DNA of 64,000 nt from Flavobacterium sp. MC2016-06 (GTDB lineage Bacteria; Bacteroidota; Bacteroidia; Flavobacteriales; Flavobacteriaceae), in NCBI RefSeq assembly GCF_009711165.2, contig NZ_WMID02000021.1:38533-102532 (forward strand), in the 5' to 3' direction. Made by a program: the position numbers and the translations under genes. The notes under the pieces were generated by a model. The model saw nothing but the letters and a program-made list of their open reading frames with translations. It did not search any database and was not told where the DNA came from. This document shows, piece after piece, positions 34,645 through 43,902 of the stretch. Each line of letters begins with the position of its first letter. Within the stretch, counting starts at the first letter, position 1.

Positions 34645-34652
34645 TACTTTTG
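34645..34652 (+). promoter_or_regulatory. -7 element for tdk
   Basis: TACTTTTG matches TAnnTTTG. It lies 90 bases before the chosen tdk start and would exclude the upstream in-frame start at 34650. Confidence 0.45.
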
Positions 34653-34742
34653 AAAAAACGTAAAACAGTAATTTTTTACGTCAATTTATTACTAGTACAA
34701 AGTAATGAAAACTATTCATTTTTAAAGGTAGAAAAATACAAA

Positions 34743-35333
34743 ATGTTTCTCGAAAATACAGTAAATCACAAAGAACAATTTGGTTGGATTGAAGTTATTT
34801 GTGGATCAATGTTTTCGGGTAAAACCGAGGAGTTAATCCGTAGATTAAAACGCGCCAAAATTGCCAAACAAAGAGTCGAAATTTTTAAACCTGCTATTGA
34901 TACCCGCTATCATGACGAAATGGTGGTATCGCATGATGCCAACGAAATTCGTTCAACACCAGTTCCAGCTGCAGCAAATATTGCTATTTTAGCACAAGGC
35001 TGTGATGTAATTGGTATTGATGAAGCGCAGTTTTTTGATGACGAAATTGTTACCGTTTGTAATGATTTGGCCAATCAAGGAATTCGTGTTATTGTTGCAG
35101 GACTAGATATGGATTTTAAAGGAAATCCTTTTGGGCCAATGCCAGCACTTATGGCAACTGCCGAATATGTTACTAAAGTTCATGCCGTTTGCACCAGAAC
35201 AGGAAACTTAGCCAACTATAGTTTCAGAAAAACTGATAATGATAAATTGGTTATGCTTGGTGAAACAGAAGAATACGAGCCGTTAAGCCGTGCAGCGTAT
35301 TATAATGCCATGAAAAAAAATCAAGAAAAATAG
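34743..35333 (+). CDS. tdk: Thymidine kinase
   Basis: Phosphorylates thymidine in the salvage pathway. The 196-residue class II enzyme (start ATG at 34743, giving [18 protein letters not shown]) has the P-loop [11 protein letters not shown], the DTRY block, Walker [10 protein letters not shown] and the lasso segment ANYSFRK. Of the four zinc cysteines normal in this class only the first remains (AVCTRTG, and [10 protein letters not shown] in place of the second pair), so the zinc site appears lost. An in-frame start at 34650 overlaps the promoter element and was rejected. Confidence 0.94.
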   Translation: MFLENTVNHKEQFGWIEVICGSMFSGKTEELIRRLKRAKIAKQRVEIFKPAIDTRYHDEMVVSHDANEIRSTPVPAAANIAILAQGCDVIGIDEAQFFDDEIVTVCNDLANQGIRVIVAGLDMDFKGNPFGPMPALMATAEYVTKVHAVCTRTGNLANYSFRKTDNDKLVMLGETEEYEPLSRAAYYNAMKKNQEK

Positions 35334-35376
35334 AACTCTTTTAATTTTCTAAACAACATTTAAGCTAAAATAAACT

Positions 35377-35814
35377 ATGCAGGAAAAAGACAGTAAGAAG
35401 AAACAGAATAGAAGGTTAATAATTACAATTGTAACTGCGGTGGTTTTGGTAGGTATAATTCAGTTTTATTTTTATAAAGGTGTTGATGAGGTAAATGTAG
35501 AAGTTAAGGAATTGGTTGGTAAGTACAATAAAAATTGTCCTTTAGCAATTCAAGAAGGCATTCGTCTTGACAGTGTAAGTTTATTAAAAAATAAAGAGGT
35601 TCAATATAATTTGACCTTAGTGCATGTAGAGAAGGAAACTGCTGATGTTAATGTAATTAATAAAGAAATTGAAAAAAGCCTGATAAGCACTGCTAAAGCA
35701 AATCCGGGTTTACAAGTTTTTAGAGACAATGATTATGCATTGATTTATAGTTACAGTGACCGTAAGAAAGTGTTTTTGTTTAAAGTTGTAATAGCGCCAG
35801 ATCAATATAAATAA
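35377..35814 (+). CDS. Membrane-anchored protein of unknown function
   Basis: The 145-residue product has a basic N-terminus, one membrane helix (about 14-33, LIITIVTAVVLVGIIQFYFY) and a periplasmic domain of about 110 residues with NCPLAIQEGIRLDSVSLL and KVFLFKVVIAP. The pattern of a short polar domain behind one signal-anchor recurs in small Bacteroidota proteins, but I cannot name the family. It follows tdk by 43 bases and ends before a strong terminator. Confidence 0.7.
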   Translation: MQEKDSKKKQNRRLIITIVTAVVLVGIIQFYFYKGVDEVNVEVKELVGKYNKNCPLAIQEGIRLDSVSLLKNKEVQYNLTLVHVEKETADVNVINKEIEKSLISTAKANPGLQVFRDNDYALIYSYSDRKKVFLFKVVIAPDQYK

Positions 35815-35835
35815 GTTTATTTTTATTATAAAATA

Positions 35836-35876
35836 ACAAACCCGACAAGTTTCTGAAGCTTGTCGGGTTTTTTTGT
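35836..35876 (+). terminator. Terminator of the AAACCCGACA palindrome family
   Basis: AAACCCGACAAG (35838-35849) pairs perfectly with CTTGTCGGGTTT (35859-35870), followed by a T run. Outer stem and loop start are shared with the hairpin at 8343-8375. Confidence 0.88.
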
Positions 35877-35931
35877 TATGCGTTATAAAAACTTAATTTT
35901 CCTTAATGTCTTAATGGTGAAAAAAGAAAAT

Positions 35932-37392
35932 CTATATTTTCTTCCTCATTCTCGCTACCGGAATGTCAAGTTGTTCACGGTATTTTGCAATAGTTCTTCT
36001 CGCAATTGGATAGCCTTTTTCTTTTAAGATATCGGCCAATTGATCGTCTGGAAGCGGTTTCTTTTTATCTTCTTCTTCAATAGTATTTTGAAGAATTTTT
36101 TTAATTTCTAAAGTCGATACATCTTCACCCTGATCATTTTTCATAGCTTCAGAGAAGAATTCTTTAATCAGTTTTGTTCCGTACGGCGTTTCAACATATT
36201 TACTGTTGGCAACACGCGAAATGGTCGAAATATCCAAACCAACCATATCAGCAATGTCTTTTAAGATCATTGGTTTTAGTTTGGTTTCGTCGCCGTCTAA
36301 GAAATATTCTTCCTGATAATGCATAATGGCATTCATCGTAACAAAAAGTGTCTCCTGACGTTGTCTAATCGCGTCGATAAACCATTTAGCCGAATCTAAT
36401 TTCTGTTTAATAAACTGAACAGCATCTTTTTGTGCAGTCGATTTATCACGAGAATCTTTATACGTCTGCATCATTTCCTGATAATCTTTAGAAACATGCA
36501 GAGAAGGAGCATTTCTTCCGTTTAGAGTTAGTTCGAGTTCGCCGTCAATAATTCTAATGGCAAAATCAGGAACCACATTCTCCGTAACTTTATTATTTCC
36601 AGTATAAGATCCGCCCGGTTTTGGGTTTAGTCTTTCAATTTCGTGAATCGCTTTTTTAAGCTGTTCGTTAGAAACACTGTATTTCTGTAAAAGTTTGTCG
36701 TAATGTTTTTTCGTAAAAGCATCAAACTGATTTTCGATAATATCAATCGCAAGATCAACATATTCAGTTGGCGTTTTGTGCTTTAACTGCAACAATAAAC
36801 ATTCCTGTAAATCGCGCGCGCCAACTCCCGAAGGTTCTAGCTCGTGAATTACGTGCAACATTTTTTCGACCATTACATCATCAGTATAGATACCTTGTGT
36901 AAAAGCCATATCATCTACAATATCCGGAACGCTTCTACGGATGTAACCCATATCATCAATACTTCCTACTAAGAATTCGGCGATTTCACGCTCTTGATCA
37001 TTCAAAATAAAAGTATTCAACTGATTGATTAAATCCTGATGGAAACTTATTGGCGAAGCAAAAGGTGTTTCGCGTTCTTCTTCATCACCATAATTATTAA
37101 CCTGCGTTTTGTAATCTGGCGTATCGTCGTCGCTTAGGTATTCGTCTATATTAATGTCGTCTGCTTCGATTCTGTCCGATTCAGCATCGTCGTAATCGTC
37201 GTAGTCTTCATTGGCAAATTCATCAGCTTCGTATTCTTCTTCTTTTCCAGCTTCAAGAGCTGGATTTTCGTTCATTTCTTCCAATAAACGCTGTTCAAAA
37301 GCTTGCGTAGGCAATTGAATTAACTTCATCAGCTGTATTTGCTGTGGAGATAATTTTTGTGATAATTTTAAATTTAAAAATTGCTTTAGCAT
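35932..37392 (-). CDS. rpoN: RNA polymerase sigma-54 factor
   Basis: The 486 residues show region I (LKLSQKLSPQQIQLMKLIQLP), an acidic region II (about 50-120, rich in Asp/Glu), the core-binding region III, the helix-turn-helix near 380-400 (MVGLDISTISRVANSKYVET) and the RpoN box ARRTIAKYREQLDIP at the C-terminus. Sigma-54 needs an AAA+ activator; a candidate is encoded at 10341-11708 in this window. It lies downstream of asnS on the same strand, separated by a 17-base inverted repeat. Confidence 0.97.
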   Translation of the reverse strand: MLKQFLNLKLSQKLSPQQIQLMKLIQLPTQAFEQRLLEEMNENPALEAGKEEEYEADEFANEDYDDYDDAESDRIEADDINIDEYLSDDDTPDYKTQVNNYGDEEERETPFASPISFHQDLINQLNTFILNDQEREIAEFLVGSIDDMGYIRRSVPDIVDDMAFTQGIYTDDVMVEKMLHVIHELEPSGVGARDLQECLLLQLKHKTPTEYVDLAIDIIENQFDAFTKKHYDKLLQKYSVSNEQLKKAIHEIERLNPKPGGSYTGNNKVTENVVPDFAIRIIDGELELTLNGRNAPSLHVSKDYQEMMQTYKDSRDKSTAQKDAVQFIKQKLDSAKWFIDAIRQRQETLFVTMNAIMHYQEEYFLDGDETKLKPMILKDIADMVGLDISTISRVANSKYVETPYGTKLIKEFFSEAMKNDQGEDVSTLEIKKILQNTIEEEDKKKPLPDDQLADILKEKGYPIARRTIAKYREQLDIPVARMRKKI

Positions 37393-37421
37393 TTATTTTA
37401 TTTCTAGTTATGAGTTAAGAA

Positions 37422-37474
37422 TTATGAGTTATGAGTTATAAACTAAGTTTTTTTGCTTAACTCATAACTCATAA
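37422..37474. repeat. AACTCATAA inverted repeat between rpoN and asnS
   Basis: TTATGAGTTATGAGTTA (37422-37438) and its perfect reverse complement (37458-37474) form a 17-bp stem; each arm is itself two copies of a 7-base unit. Similar AACTCATAAC strings lie before lpxH (about 25078-25110). Confidence 0.75.
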
Positions 37475-37494
37475 CTTACAACTTATAACTTTTA

Positions 37495-38928
37495 TTAAAA
37501 TTCCGCACTTCCAGGAGTTCTTGGGAAAGGAATTACGTCTCTAATATTTGTCATACCGGTAACAAACAATACCAAACGCTCAAATCCTAAACCGAAACCT
37601 GAGTGAACCGCAGAACCGAATCTTCTAGTGTCTAAATACCACCATAATTCTTCTTCGTCGATTCCGATAACTTTCATTTTTTCAATCAAAACATCGTAAC
37701 GCTCTTCTCTTTGAGAACCACCAACGATTTCTCCAATTCCAGGGAAAAGGATATCCATTGCTCCAACCGTTTTTCCATCTTCGTTCAAACGCATGTAAAA
37801 TGATTTGATACTAGCTGGATAATCGTAAACAATTACCGGACATTTAAAGTGTTTTTCTACAAGGAAACGTTCGTGTTCCGATTGTAAATCTGCACCCCAT
37901 TCGTCAATGATAAATTGGAATTTTTTCTTTTTATTTGGAGTTGAATCTTTTAAGATGTCAATAGCTTCCGTATAAGAAACACGTTTAAAGTTGTTTTCCA
38001 GTACAAAATTTAATTTTTCTAATAATGGCATTTCGCTTCTGTCCGCTTGAGGTTTAGATTTCTCTTCTTCCAACAAACGACCTTCTAAGAATTTTAAATC
38101 ATCACCACAATTATCAACCGCATATTTTACTACATATTGAATAAAATCTTCAGCCAAATCCATGTTGTCATGCAAATCGTTGAAAGCAACTTCTGGCTCA
38201 ATCATCCAAAATTCTGCCAAGTGACGAGAAGTATTTGAATTCTCTGCTCTAAAAGTTGGCCCAAAAGTATAAATCTGACCCAAAGCCATTGCAAAAGTTT
38301 CTCCTTCTAATTGCCCAGAAACCGTTAAGTTCGTTGCTTTTCCGAAGAAATCTTTTTTATAATCGATGTTACCTTCCTCATTTTTAGGTAAATTGTCTAA
38401 TGGCAAAGAAGTTACCTGAAACATTTCTCCAGCACCTTCAGCATCAGCACCCGTAATTACAGGCGTATTTACATATACAAAACCTTTTTCCTGAAAATAT
38501 TTGTGAACCGCAAACGACAATACCGAACGCACACGCATAATTGCACCAAAAGCATTTGTACGAACACGTAAATGTGCATTTTCACGTAAAAATTCTAAAG
38601 AGTGTTTTTTAGGCTGCATTGGGAATTTCTCTGCATCAGAATCTCCTAAAATTTCCAATTTAGTAACCTGAATTTCAAATTTCTGACCAGCACCTTTACT
38701 TTCAACTAAAGTTCCAATTACAGAAACCGCAGCTCCTGTTGTAACTCTTTTTAAAGTTTCTTCTGGTGTATTTTCAAAATCAACAACACATTGTATATTA
38801 TTAATTGTAGAACCGTCGTTAAGAGCAATGAACTGATTATTTCTAAAAGTTCTCACCCATCCTTTTGCATTAACCTCCTGAAGCGTCGTAGTACTGTTTA
38901 ATAAGTCTTTAACTTTTGTGTGTTTCAT
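37495..38928 (-). CDS. asnS: Asparaginyl-tRNA synthetase
   Basis: Charges tRNA-Asn with asparagine in the cytosol. The 477 residues have the N-terminal OB-fold anticodon domain ([18 protein letters not shown]), motif 2 ([26 protein letters not shown]) and motif 3 ([17 protein letters not shown]) of class IIb synthetases, and the usual end [13 protein letters not shown]. Length is typical. A TATATTTG promoter element precedes it. Confidence 0.97.
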   Translation of the reverse strand: MKHTKVKDLLNSTTTLQEVNAKGWVRTFRNNQFIALNDGSTINNIQCVVDFENTPEETLKRVTTGAAVSVIGTLVESKGAGQKFEIQVTKLEILGDSDAEKFPMQPKKHSLEFLRENAHLRVRTNAFGAIMRVRSVLSFAVHKYFQEKGFVYVNTPVITGADAEGAGEMFQVTSLPLDNLPKNEEGNIDYKKDFFGKATNLTVSGQLEGETFAMALGQIYTFGPTFRAENSNTSRHLAEFWMIEPEVAFNDLHDNMDLAEDFIQYVVKYAVDNCGDDLKFLEGRLLEEEKSKPQADRSEMPLLEKLNFVLENNFKRVSYTEAIDILKDSTPNKKKKFQFIIDEWGADLQSEHERFLVEKHFKCPVIVYDYPASIKSFYMRLNEDGKTVGAMDILFPGIGEIVGGSQREERYDVLIEKMKVIGIDEEELWWYLDTRRFGSAVHSGFGLGFERLVLFVTGMTNIRDVIPFPRTPGSAEF

Positions 38929-38972
38929 TTTTAATAAAATTGATATTAAATAATTTTGTTGTTCAATAACTG

Positions 38973-38980
38973 CAAATATA
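38973..38980 (-). promoter_or_regulatory. -7 element for asnS
   Basis: Minus-strand TATATTTG, 44 bases before the asnS start. Confidence 0.5.
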
Positions 38981-39182
38981 AACGATAATAATTAAAATTA
39001 GAAGCTGTTTCCTGCTCTCCGCTGTATCTTTTTCTTTTTAAAGAAAAAAGCAAAAGGATGCCGCTTCTATCAGGGCTAGGGCACTCGTTTTCATTTGAGG
39101 TAAATATTTCTTTTTGATGTTATGTTTTCTCGATTTTTGTCATTTCTGTAAAGGTTACTTATTTCGGTAACGAATACATGAT

Positions 39183-39590
39183 TTAATGACTCTTTTTAAA
39201 TTCTTTAAATCCTGGAATATCTTTTCTTATTTCTTTTATCCAGCTTTTTCCATATTTAGCAAAAAGATAATTAAAGATTACTTGATTATAAATGCTCTCT
39301 ACTTTTTCGCTGGGAGCTATACAACCATAATTGAAAAAATAAATTTTAAATTTTTCTTCAAATTTCTGATCCTTATATGAAATCATTTGATCTATTCCTC
39401 CTTGTAAAAGTAAAAATGGAATCTGATTTTCTATGTCTAATTTTGCTAATTTCTGAATTTCTTCATCTCCATCTGCAAATTCAACTTTATTTGCTCCACT
39501 TGAATTCATTTGCTCGTCGCTTAATGAATTTTCCTGTCCGTTTGAAACTGCCGAAAATAATAATATGATAAAGATTATCGTTTTTCTCAT
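39183..39590 (-). CDS. Small secreted protein, unknown
   Basis: The 135-residue product has a signal sequence (MRKTIIFIILLFSAVSNGQ) and a mature part with the acidic block EFADGDEEIQKLAKLDIEN and a single cysteine in FFNYGCIAPSE. I do not recognise it. It sits at the start of a stretch of small unfamiliar genes between asnS and the RND transporter. Confidence 0.6.
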   Translation of the reverse strand: MRKTIIFIILLFSAVSNGQENSLSDEQMNSSGANKVEFADGDEEIQKLAKLDIENQIPFLLLQGGIDQMISYKDQKFEEKFKIYFFNYGCIAPSEKVESIYNQVIFNYLFAKYGKSWIKEIRKDIPGFKEFKKSH

Positions 39591-39675
39591 GTTTTAGGTA
39601 TGATATTAACAAATCAATTAAAACTAGTTTGCGATTTTTTTCTTTTATAAAGTTATTATTTTCCTTTTTTTTCAT

Positions 39676-39752
39676 TGCAACAAACGAAGCAACCACACTA
39701 ATAATAACAAACAAGACTTGATTTAGCAAATGAGATTGCTTCGTTCCTCGCA
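39676..39752. repeat. Inverted repeat with AACGAAGCAA arms
   Basis: TTGCAACAAACGAAGCAACC (39676-39695) faces an imperfect reverse complement (39733-39752; core TTGCTTCGTT is exact). It lies in the 210-base gap between two unknown genes. Confidence 0.5.
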
Positions 39753-39800
39753 AAGACTTTGTTTATAAAATAATTTATGCTAATTCGCGACAAACTGCTC

Positions 39801-40277
39801 TTAAATTACAATTTCAAATATTTCATTAAACTTTCGTTCTAATTTTTTCATTTTAAGTTTCGTATTCCATCTAGAATAAAATAGTATAAAAAGTATTGAA
39901 AGATTAGAAATTATGTATAATTCTATTTCTGTTTTTTTATCAAAAAGAAATAAAAAATTCATTAGAACTAAGCTGCCAATTGGGAAATATTTTATCCAAA
40001 TCAATTGAAGTTTACTGCTTGGTTCGACTTTATAATTAATGTTTAGTTTACCGTTTATTGTTTCGTATTTACCTTTAGCAACATAAAATGTCGGTGATAA
40101 AATTGAATTCGTTGTTAATTTAAAAGCAGCATTATCAAATGTTCCATAAAAAGGTTTTGAGGTTAAATCAAAAATTGAAAATACTGCTAACGGACTTAAT
40201 CTAAGGTTTACAGAGCCAATTTTCGTATTGTTTTTAATCCTTTCTGTGAATTCATTTATACTCAGCTTTGATTCCAT
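39801..40277 (-). CDS. Membrane protein, unknown
   Basis: The 158-residue protein has a soluble N-terminal part with ERIKNNTKIGSVNLRLSPLAVFSIFD, then two adjacent membrane helices (about 98-114 and 121-137) and a basic C-terminal tail. It overlaps the upstream gene by 26 bases, so the pair is translated from one message. No family recognised; such paired small genes are often accessory. Confidence 0.6.
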   Translation of the reverse strand: MESKLSINEFTERIKNNTKIGSVNLRLSPLAVFSIFDLTSKPFYGTFDNAAFKLTTNSILSPTFYVAKGKYETINGKLNINYKVEPSSKLQLIWIKYFPIGSLVLMNFLFLFDKKTEIELYIISNLSILFILFYSRWNTKLKMKKLERKFNEIFEIVI

Positions 40278-40566
40278 TTAGTTTTCTAGGTTTTGTATGA
40301 ATTAAACCGCATGAACCCAGTTGTTCGGCTTTTTCTAAATATTCTTTATCTCGAATGTTATCTTTATAATCTTCTTTAGGTATTTTTTTCTTTTCAATAC
40401 AATCTCCAAGTTTCCAATTATATTCATTGATAGATTGCTTAATTATAATTTCGGCTTCATTAAAGCTATTTGTATGAACCCAACACTTCATCGTAGATCC
40501 AATATCTTCATAGTCGGAAGATTCGTCATGTATTTTAATATTGAAAAGTAAATAATGTATTTCCAA
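40252..40566 (-). CDS. Hypothetical protein
   Basis: The 104-residue soluble protein has a first strand HYLLFNIKIHD, a WVHTNSFNEAEIIIKQSINEYNW block reminiscent of small beta-alpha-beta proteins, and a Lys-rich end. I do not recognise it. It overlaps the following gene (39801-40277) by 26 bases, suggesting a coupled pair. Confidence 0.6.
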   Translation of the reverse strand: MEIHYLLFNIKIHDESSDYEDIGSTMKCWVHTNSFNEAEIIIKQSINEYNWKLGDCIEKKKIPKEDYKDNIRDKEYLEKAEQLGSCGLIHTKPRKLNGIKAEYK

Positions 40567-40601
40567 ATTAATCGTTTAAATTTTGTGTTGCTGTAAAAAA
40601 C

Positions 40602-42968
40602 CTATTTATCCAAACCTTCCAAATCCTCTTTCTTTGCCTTTTTCTTCTCAAAAGTCAAAACCAAAGCCGGTAAAACCAATAAGTTCGCAAACATTGCAAA
40701 AGCCAAAGTACAAGAAATTAATCCGCCTAAAGCAATTGTACCGCTAAAGCTAGAAAGTGTAAAGGTTGCAAAACCTAAAATTAAAACTACGGAAGTATAA
40801 AAAGTACTAATTCCAGTTTCTCTCAAAGCACTGAAAACAGATCTTTTTACTTTTCCTTCATTTTGTATTAAGTCGTGTTTATATTTTGCCATAAACTGAA
40901 TCGCATTATCTACCGAAATTCCAAACGCAATACTAAATACTAAAATAGTAGACGGTTTTAGCGGAATCCCAAAGTAACCCATTAATCCAGATGTAATACA
41001 AAGTGGTAAAACATTGGTAATAACCGATGCAAAAACCATTTTGAAAGAACGGAATAAATACAGCATTAATATTGCAATCACTATAATGGCAAAAATTAAC
41101 GATTCGATTAAGTTATCTACCAAATACGAAGTTCCTTTCTGGAAAACCAAAGCTTTTCCGGTAACGGTAACTTCATAACGGTCTTTTGGGAAAATTTCAT
41201 CAATTTTAGAATGTAATTTTTTCTCCACTTTTGCCATTTCATCCGTACCAATATCTCTCATAAAAGTGGTGATTCGAGCATATTGTCCAGTCGAATCTAC
41301 ATAACTTTTCATTAGATTTTCTTTGCTGTTTTTGGTTGCGTTTTTAGCATAACTCAAAATAAAAGTCTGCTCTTGCGAAGTCGGCAACTGGTAATATTCT
41401 GGATTTCCGTTATAAAAAGCTTGTTTAGAATATTTAACCAAATTTACTACAGAAACAGGTTTAGACAATTCAGGCATCGATTCAATCGTGTTTTGCAACT
41501 CATCCATTTTGCGCATTGTCGATAATTTCATCACACCTTTTTTATGTTTGGTGTCAATCATTATTTCTAGAGGCATTACACCTTTAAATTCTTTTTCGTA
41601 AAATAAAATATCTTTAAAGAAAGAAGCGCTTTTTGGCATTTCACCAATCAAACTTCCTGAAACTTTCATTTGAGAAACCCCAATAATACTAAAAACTAAA
41701 AGCAAACCGTAAATGGTGTAAATTACTTTTCGTTTGTTTTTTACCACATTTTCAACAAAGTCAAGCAAAGTCGAAATGTAAGTTTTAGTTAAATGATACA
41801 AATGTTTTTCATTTGGCATTGACATAAAACTGTATACAATTGGCACAATTAAAAGCGTTAATAAATAAACAGAAATTACATTGATAGAAGTAACCAGACC
41901 AAATTCAAAAAGTAAATCATTTCCCGTAATCATAAACGTTGCAAAACCAATTGCAGTCGTTAAATTCGTCATCAAAGTCGAAACTCCAATTTTAGAAATA
42001 ATACGCTGTAAAGCTTTTGCTTGATTGCTGTGTAATTTAATTTCCTGCTGGTATTTATTAATCAGGAAAATACAGTTCGTAATACCAATTACAATAATTA
42101 ATGGCGGAATAATTGCCGTTAAAATCGTGATTTTATAATGAAATAATCCAAGTGTTCCAAACGACCAAATTACACCAACTATTAAAATACAGATGGAAAT
42201 AAAGGTTGCTCTAAACGAACGGAAAAAGAAAAAGAAAATCAAAGAAACAGTCAATAAAGCCGCGCCAATAAAAAGTCCTATTTCACCTTTCATGTTATCG
42301 GCGTTGATTGTTCTGATGTATGGCATTCCAGAAACTTTAAGGTCAACACCGGTTGTTTTTTCGAACTTGTCGATTTTCGGTACTAAATTTTCAAGGATAA
42401 AAGTCTTTCTTTCGGCCGTATTTACAAGATCTTTATTGATATAAATTGCAGATCGAACACTACCGCTTTCTTTGTTAAACAATAATCCTTCGTAAAAAGG
42501 AAGATTATGAAACAAATCGTATTGAACCGTTTTTAAATAAGCCGGATCATGTGTTTTACTTTGGTTGATAAATGGTGTTAAAACAAATTTCTCGTTAACA
42601 GTATCTTTTTCTAATTGTTTTAAATCATTTAAGGAAACAACCAAATCAACTTCTTTCGATTTTTTTAAACCTGTCATTAATTCATTCCAAGCTGCGTAAT
42701 TTTTTGGAGTAAAAAAGTTCGGATCTTTAAAACCAATAACAATAAGGTTTCCTTCTTCGCCAAATTTATCAAGGAATTTTTGATAGTCTTTATTTGCAAT
42801 ATGGTTTTTAGGAAGCAGGTTTGCTTCAGTATAAGTCATAGCAAGATTTTTCCATTGAATGGCAAGGAAAATTGTTAATGCTGAAAGCGCAACTAAAATT
42901 GCTTTTCTGTTTTTAAGTATAATTCGGGCAAGTTTCTCCCAAAATCCGACTTGTATGGTGTTTTTCAT
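40602..42968 (-). CDS. RND superfamily transporter (MMPL/HAE3-like)
   Basis: A 788-residue inner-membrane protein with two repeated halves. Each has one helix, a large periplasmic loop and a block of five helices (about 220-380 and 620-770) resembling the sterol-sensing/MMPL core; GDDxxFxFG-type acidic positions in the membrane (FSIAFGISVDNAIQFMAKY) mark the proton path. It lacks partner genes for a membrane-fusion protein or outer-membrane channel, unlike HAE1 pumps. HAE3 members are linked to hopanoid or lipid transport; the substrate here is unknown. Confidence 0.9.
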   Translation of the reverse strand: MKNTIQVGFWEKLARIILKNRKAILVALSALTIFLAIQWKNLAMTYTEANLLPKNHIANKDYQKFLDKFGEEGNLIVIGFKDPNFFTPKNYAAWNELMTGLKKSKEVDLVVSLNDLKQLEKDTVNEKFVLTPFINQSKTHDPAYLKTVQYDLFHNLPFYEGLLFNKESGSVRSAIYINKDLVNTAERKTFILENLVPKIDKFEKTTGVDLKVSGMPYIRTINADNMKGEIGLFIGAALLTVSLIFFFFFRSFRATFISICILIVGVIWSFGTLGLFHYKITILTAIIPPLIIVIGITNCIFLINKYQQEIKLHSNQAKALQRIISKIGVSTLMTNLTTAIGFATFMITGNDLLFEFGLVTSINVISVYLLTLLIVPIVYSFMSMPNEKHLYHLTKTYISTLLDFVENVVKNKRKVIYTIYGLLLVFSIIGVSQMKVSGSLIGEMPKSASFFKDILFYEKEFKGVMPLEIMIDTKHKKGVMKLSTMRKMDELQNTIESMPELSKPVSVVNLVKYSKQAFYNGNPEYYQLPTSQEQTFILSYAKNATKNSKENLMKSYVDSTGQYARITTFMRDIGTDEMAKVEKKLHSKIDEIFPKDRYEVTVTGKALVFQKGTSYLVDNLIESLIFAIIVIAILMLYLFRSFKMVFASVITNVLPLCITSGLMGYFGIPLKPSTILVFSIAFGISVDNAIQFMAKYKHDLIQNEGKVKRSVFSALRETGISTFYTSVVLILGFATFTLSSFSGTIALGGLISCTLAFAMFANLLVLPALVLTFEKKKAKKEDLEGLDK

Positions 42969-42988
42969 AAAATCTTTAAAAATGGTTG

Positions 42989-42996
42989 CAAATGTA
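42989..42996 (-). promoter_or_regulatory. -7 element for the RND transporter
   Basis: Minus-strand TACATTTG, 20 bases before the start codon at 42968. Confidence 0.45.
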
Positions 42997-43149
42997 GTGA
43001 AAAGTGCTCAAAATCATAAATAATCTACGTCGTTTTTACTTTTTGTTAACACAAATCGGCATAATATTTTTGTAATATTTTAGCTTCTTTTTGTGATTTC
43101 TCCGTAAGCTTTTCCCATATTTGTATCTAAATTTAAAAATGAAAAGAAA

Positions 43150-43479
43150 ATGAATTGGATTTTATTGATTATTGCAGGACTTTTTGAAGTTGGATTTGCA
43201 TCATGTTTAGGTAAAGCGAAAGAAACAACAGGAATTGTTTCGTCTTATTGGATGGTTGGATTTTTTGTTTGTCTTTCTATCAGTATGCTTTTATTATATA
43301 AAGCAACACAGGTTTTGCCAATTGGTACCGCTTACGCCGTTTGGACAGGAATTGGTGCTGTGGGAACTGTTTTAGTTGGAATTTTTATTTTTAAAGAACC
43401 GGCAGCTTTCTGGAGAATCTTTTTTCTTACTACTTTAATCGCTTCAATTATTGGTTTGAAGTTTGTTTCTAGTCATTAA
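43150..43479 (+). CDS. SMR family exporter, Gdx/SugE type
   Basis: The 109 residues form four membrane helices with the conserved glutamate in the first (LIIAGLFEVGFASCLGKAKE, Glu13) and the GTAYAVWTGIGAVG helix. SugE/Gdx proteins export guanidinium; related EmrE proteins export cationic drugs. The LGKAKE motif after helix 1 favours the Gdx group. Only one SMR gene is present, so it would be a homodimer. I do not see a guanidine riboswitch in the 180 bases upstream. Confidence 0.9.
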   Translation: MNWILLIIAGLFEVGFASCLGKAKETTGIVSSYWMVGFFVCLSISMLLLYKATQVLPIGTAYAVWTGIGAVGTVLVGIFIFKEPAAFWRIFFLTTLIASIIGLKFVSSH

Positions 43480-43902
43480 AAAAGTTTAGCCACTCCTAAT
43501 AACTTAATGTCATTAAGTTAAAAGATTTTTTCACGCAGATTTTGCAGATTTTGCAGATTTTTTTTATTCTTTTTCCGTTAAAAGTTGCAAAATCTGCGTG
43601 AGACTTTTTTAAATAATTCCTTAACTTAATGACATTGCCCGATAGCTATCGGGATTAAACTGATTTGTAAAAATTGTTTGATTTAATTCGTGAAATTCGC
43701 GCAATTCGTGGCAAAAAATAATAATCTGTGGAAATAATTATAATCTGTGGCAAAAAAATAGGCCACAGATTAAACGGATTAAACAGATTTACACAGATCG
43801 CTTGATTATAATTCGTGAAATTTGTGTAATTCGTGGCGAAAACAATTACTTTTAATCTGTGCATCCCGATAGTTATCGGGAGTGGCAAAAAAATAAATTA
43901 TA
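43480..43902. repeat. Repeat-filled intergenic region
   Basis: About 420 non-coding bases packed with repeats. A nested inverted repeat occupies 43506-43636: outer arms AATGTCATTAAGTTAA (43506-43521) and its exact reverse complement (43621-43636), inner arms TCACGCAGATTTTGCA (43531-43546) and its exact reverse complement (43586-43601). Then come CCCGATAGCTATCGGG (43638-43653) and CCCGATAGTTATCGGG (43865-43880), and between them several units of the AATTCGTG and AATCTGTGG families in both orientations. No gene is seen. Confidence 0.8.

Noticed and set aside
42969..43149. Guanidine riboswitch before the SMR exporter
   Set aside because: No recognisable conserved riboswitch core could be read by eye in the 180 bases.
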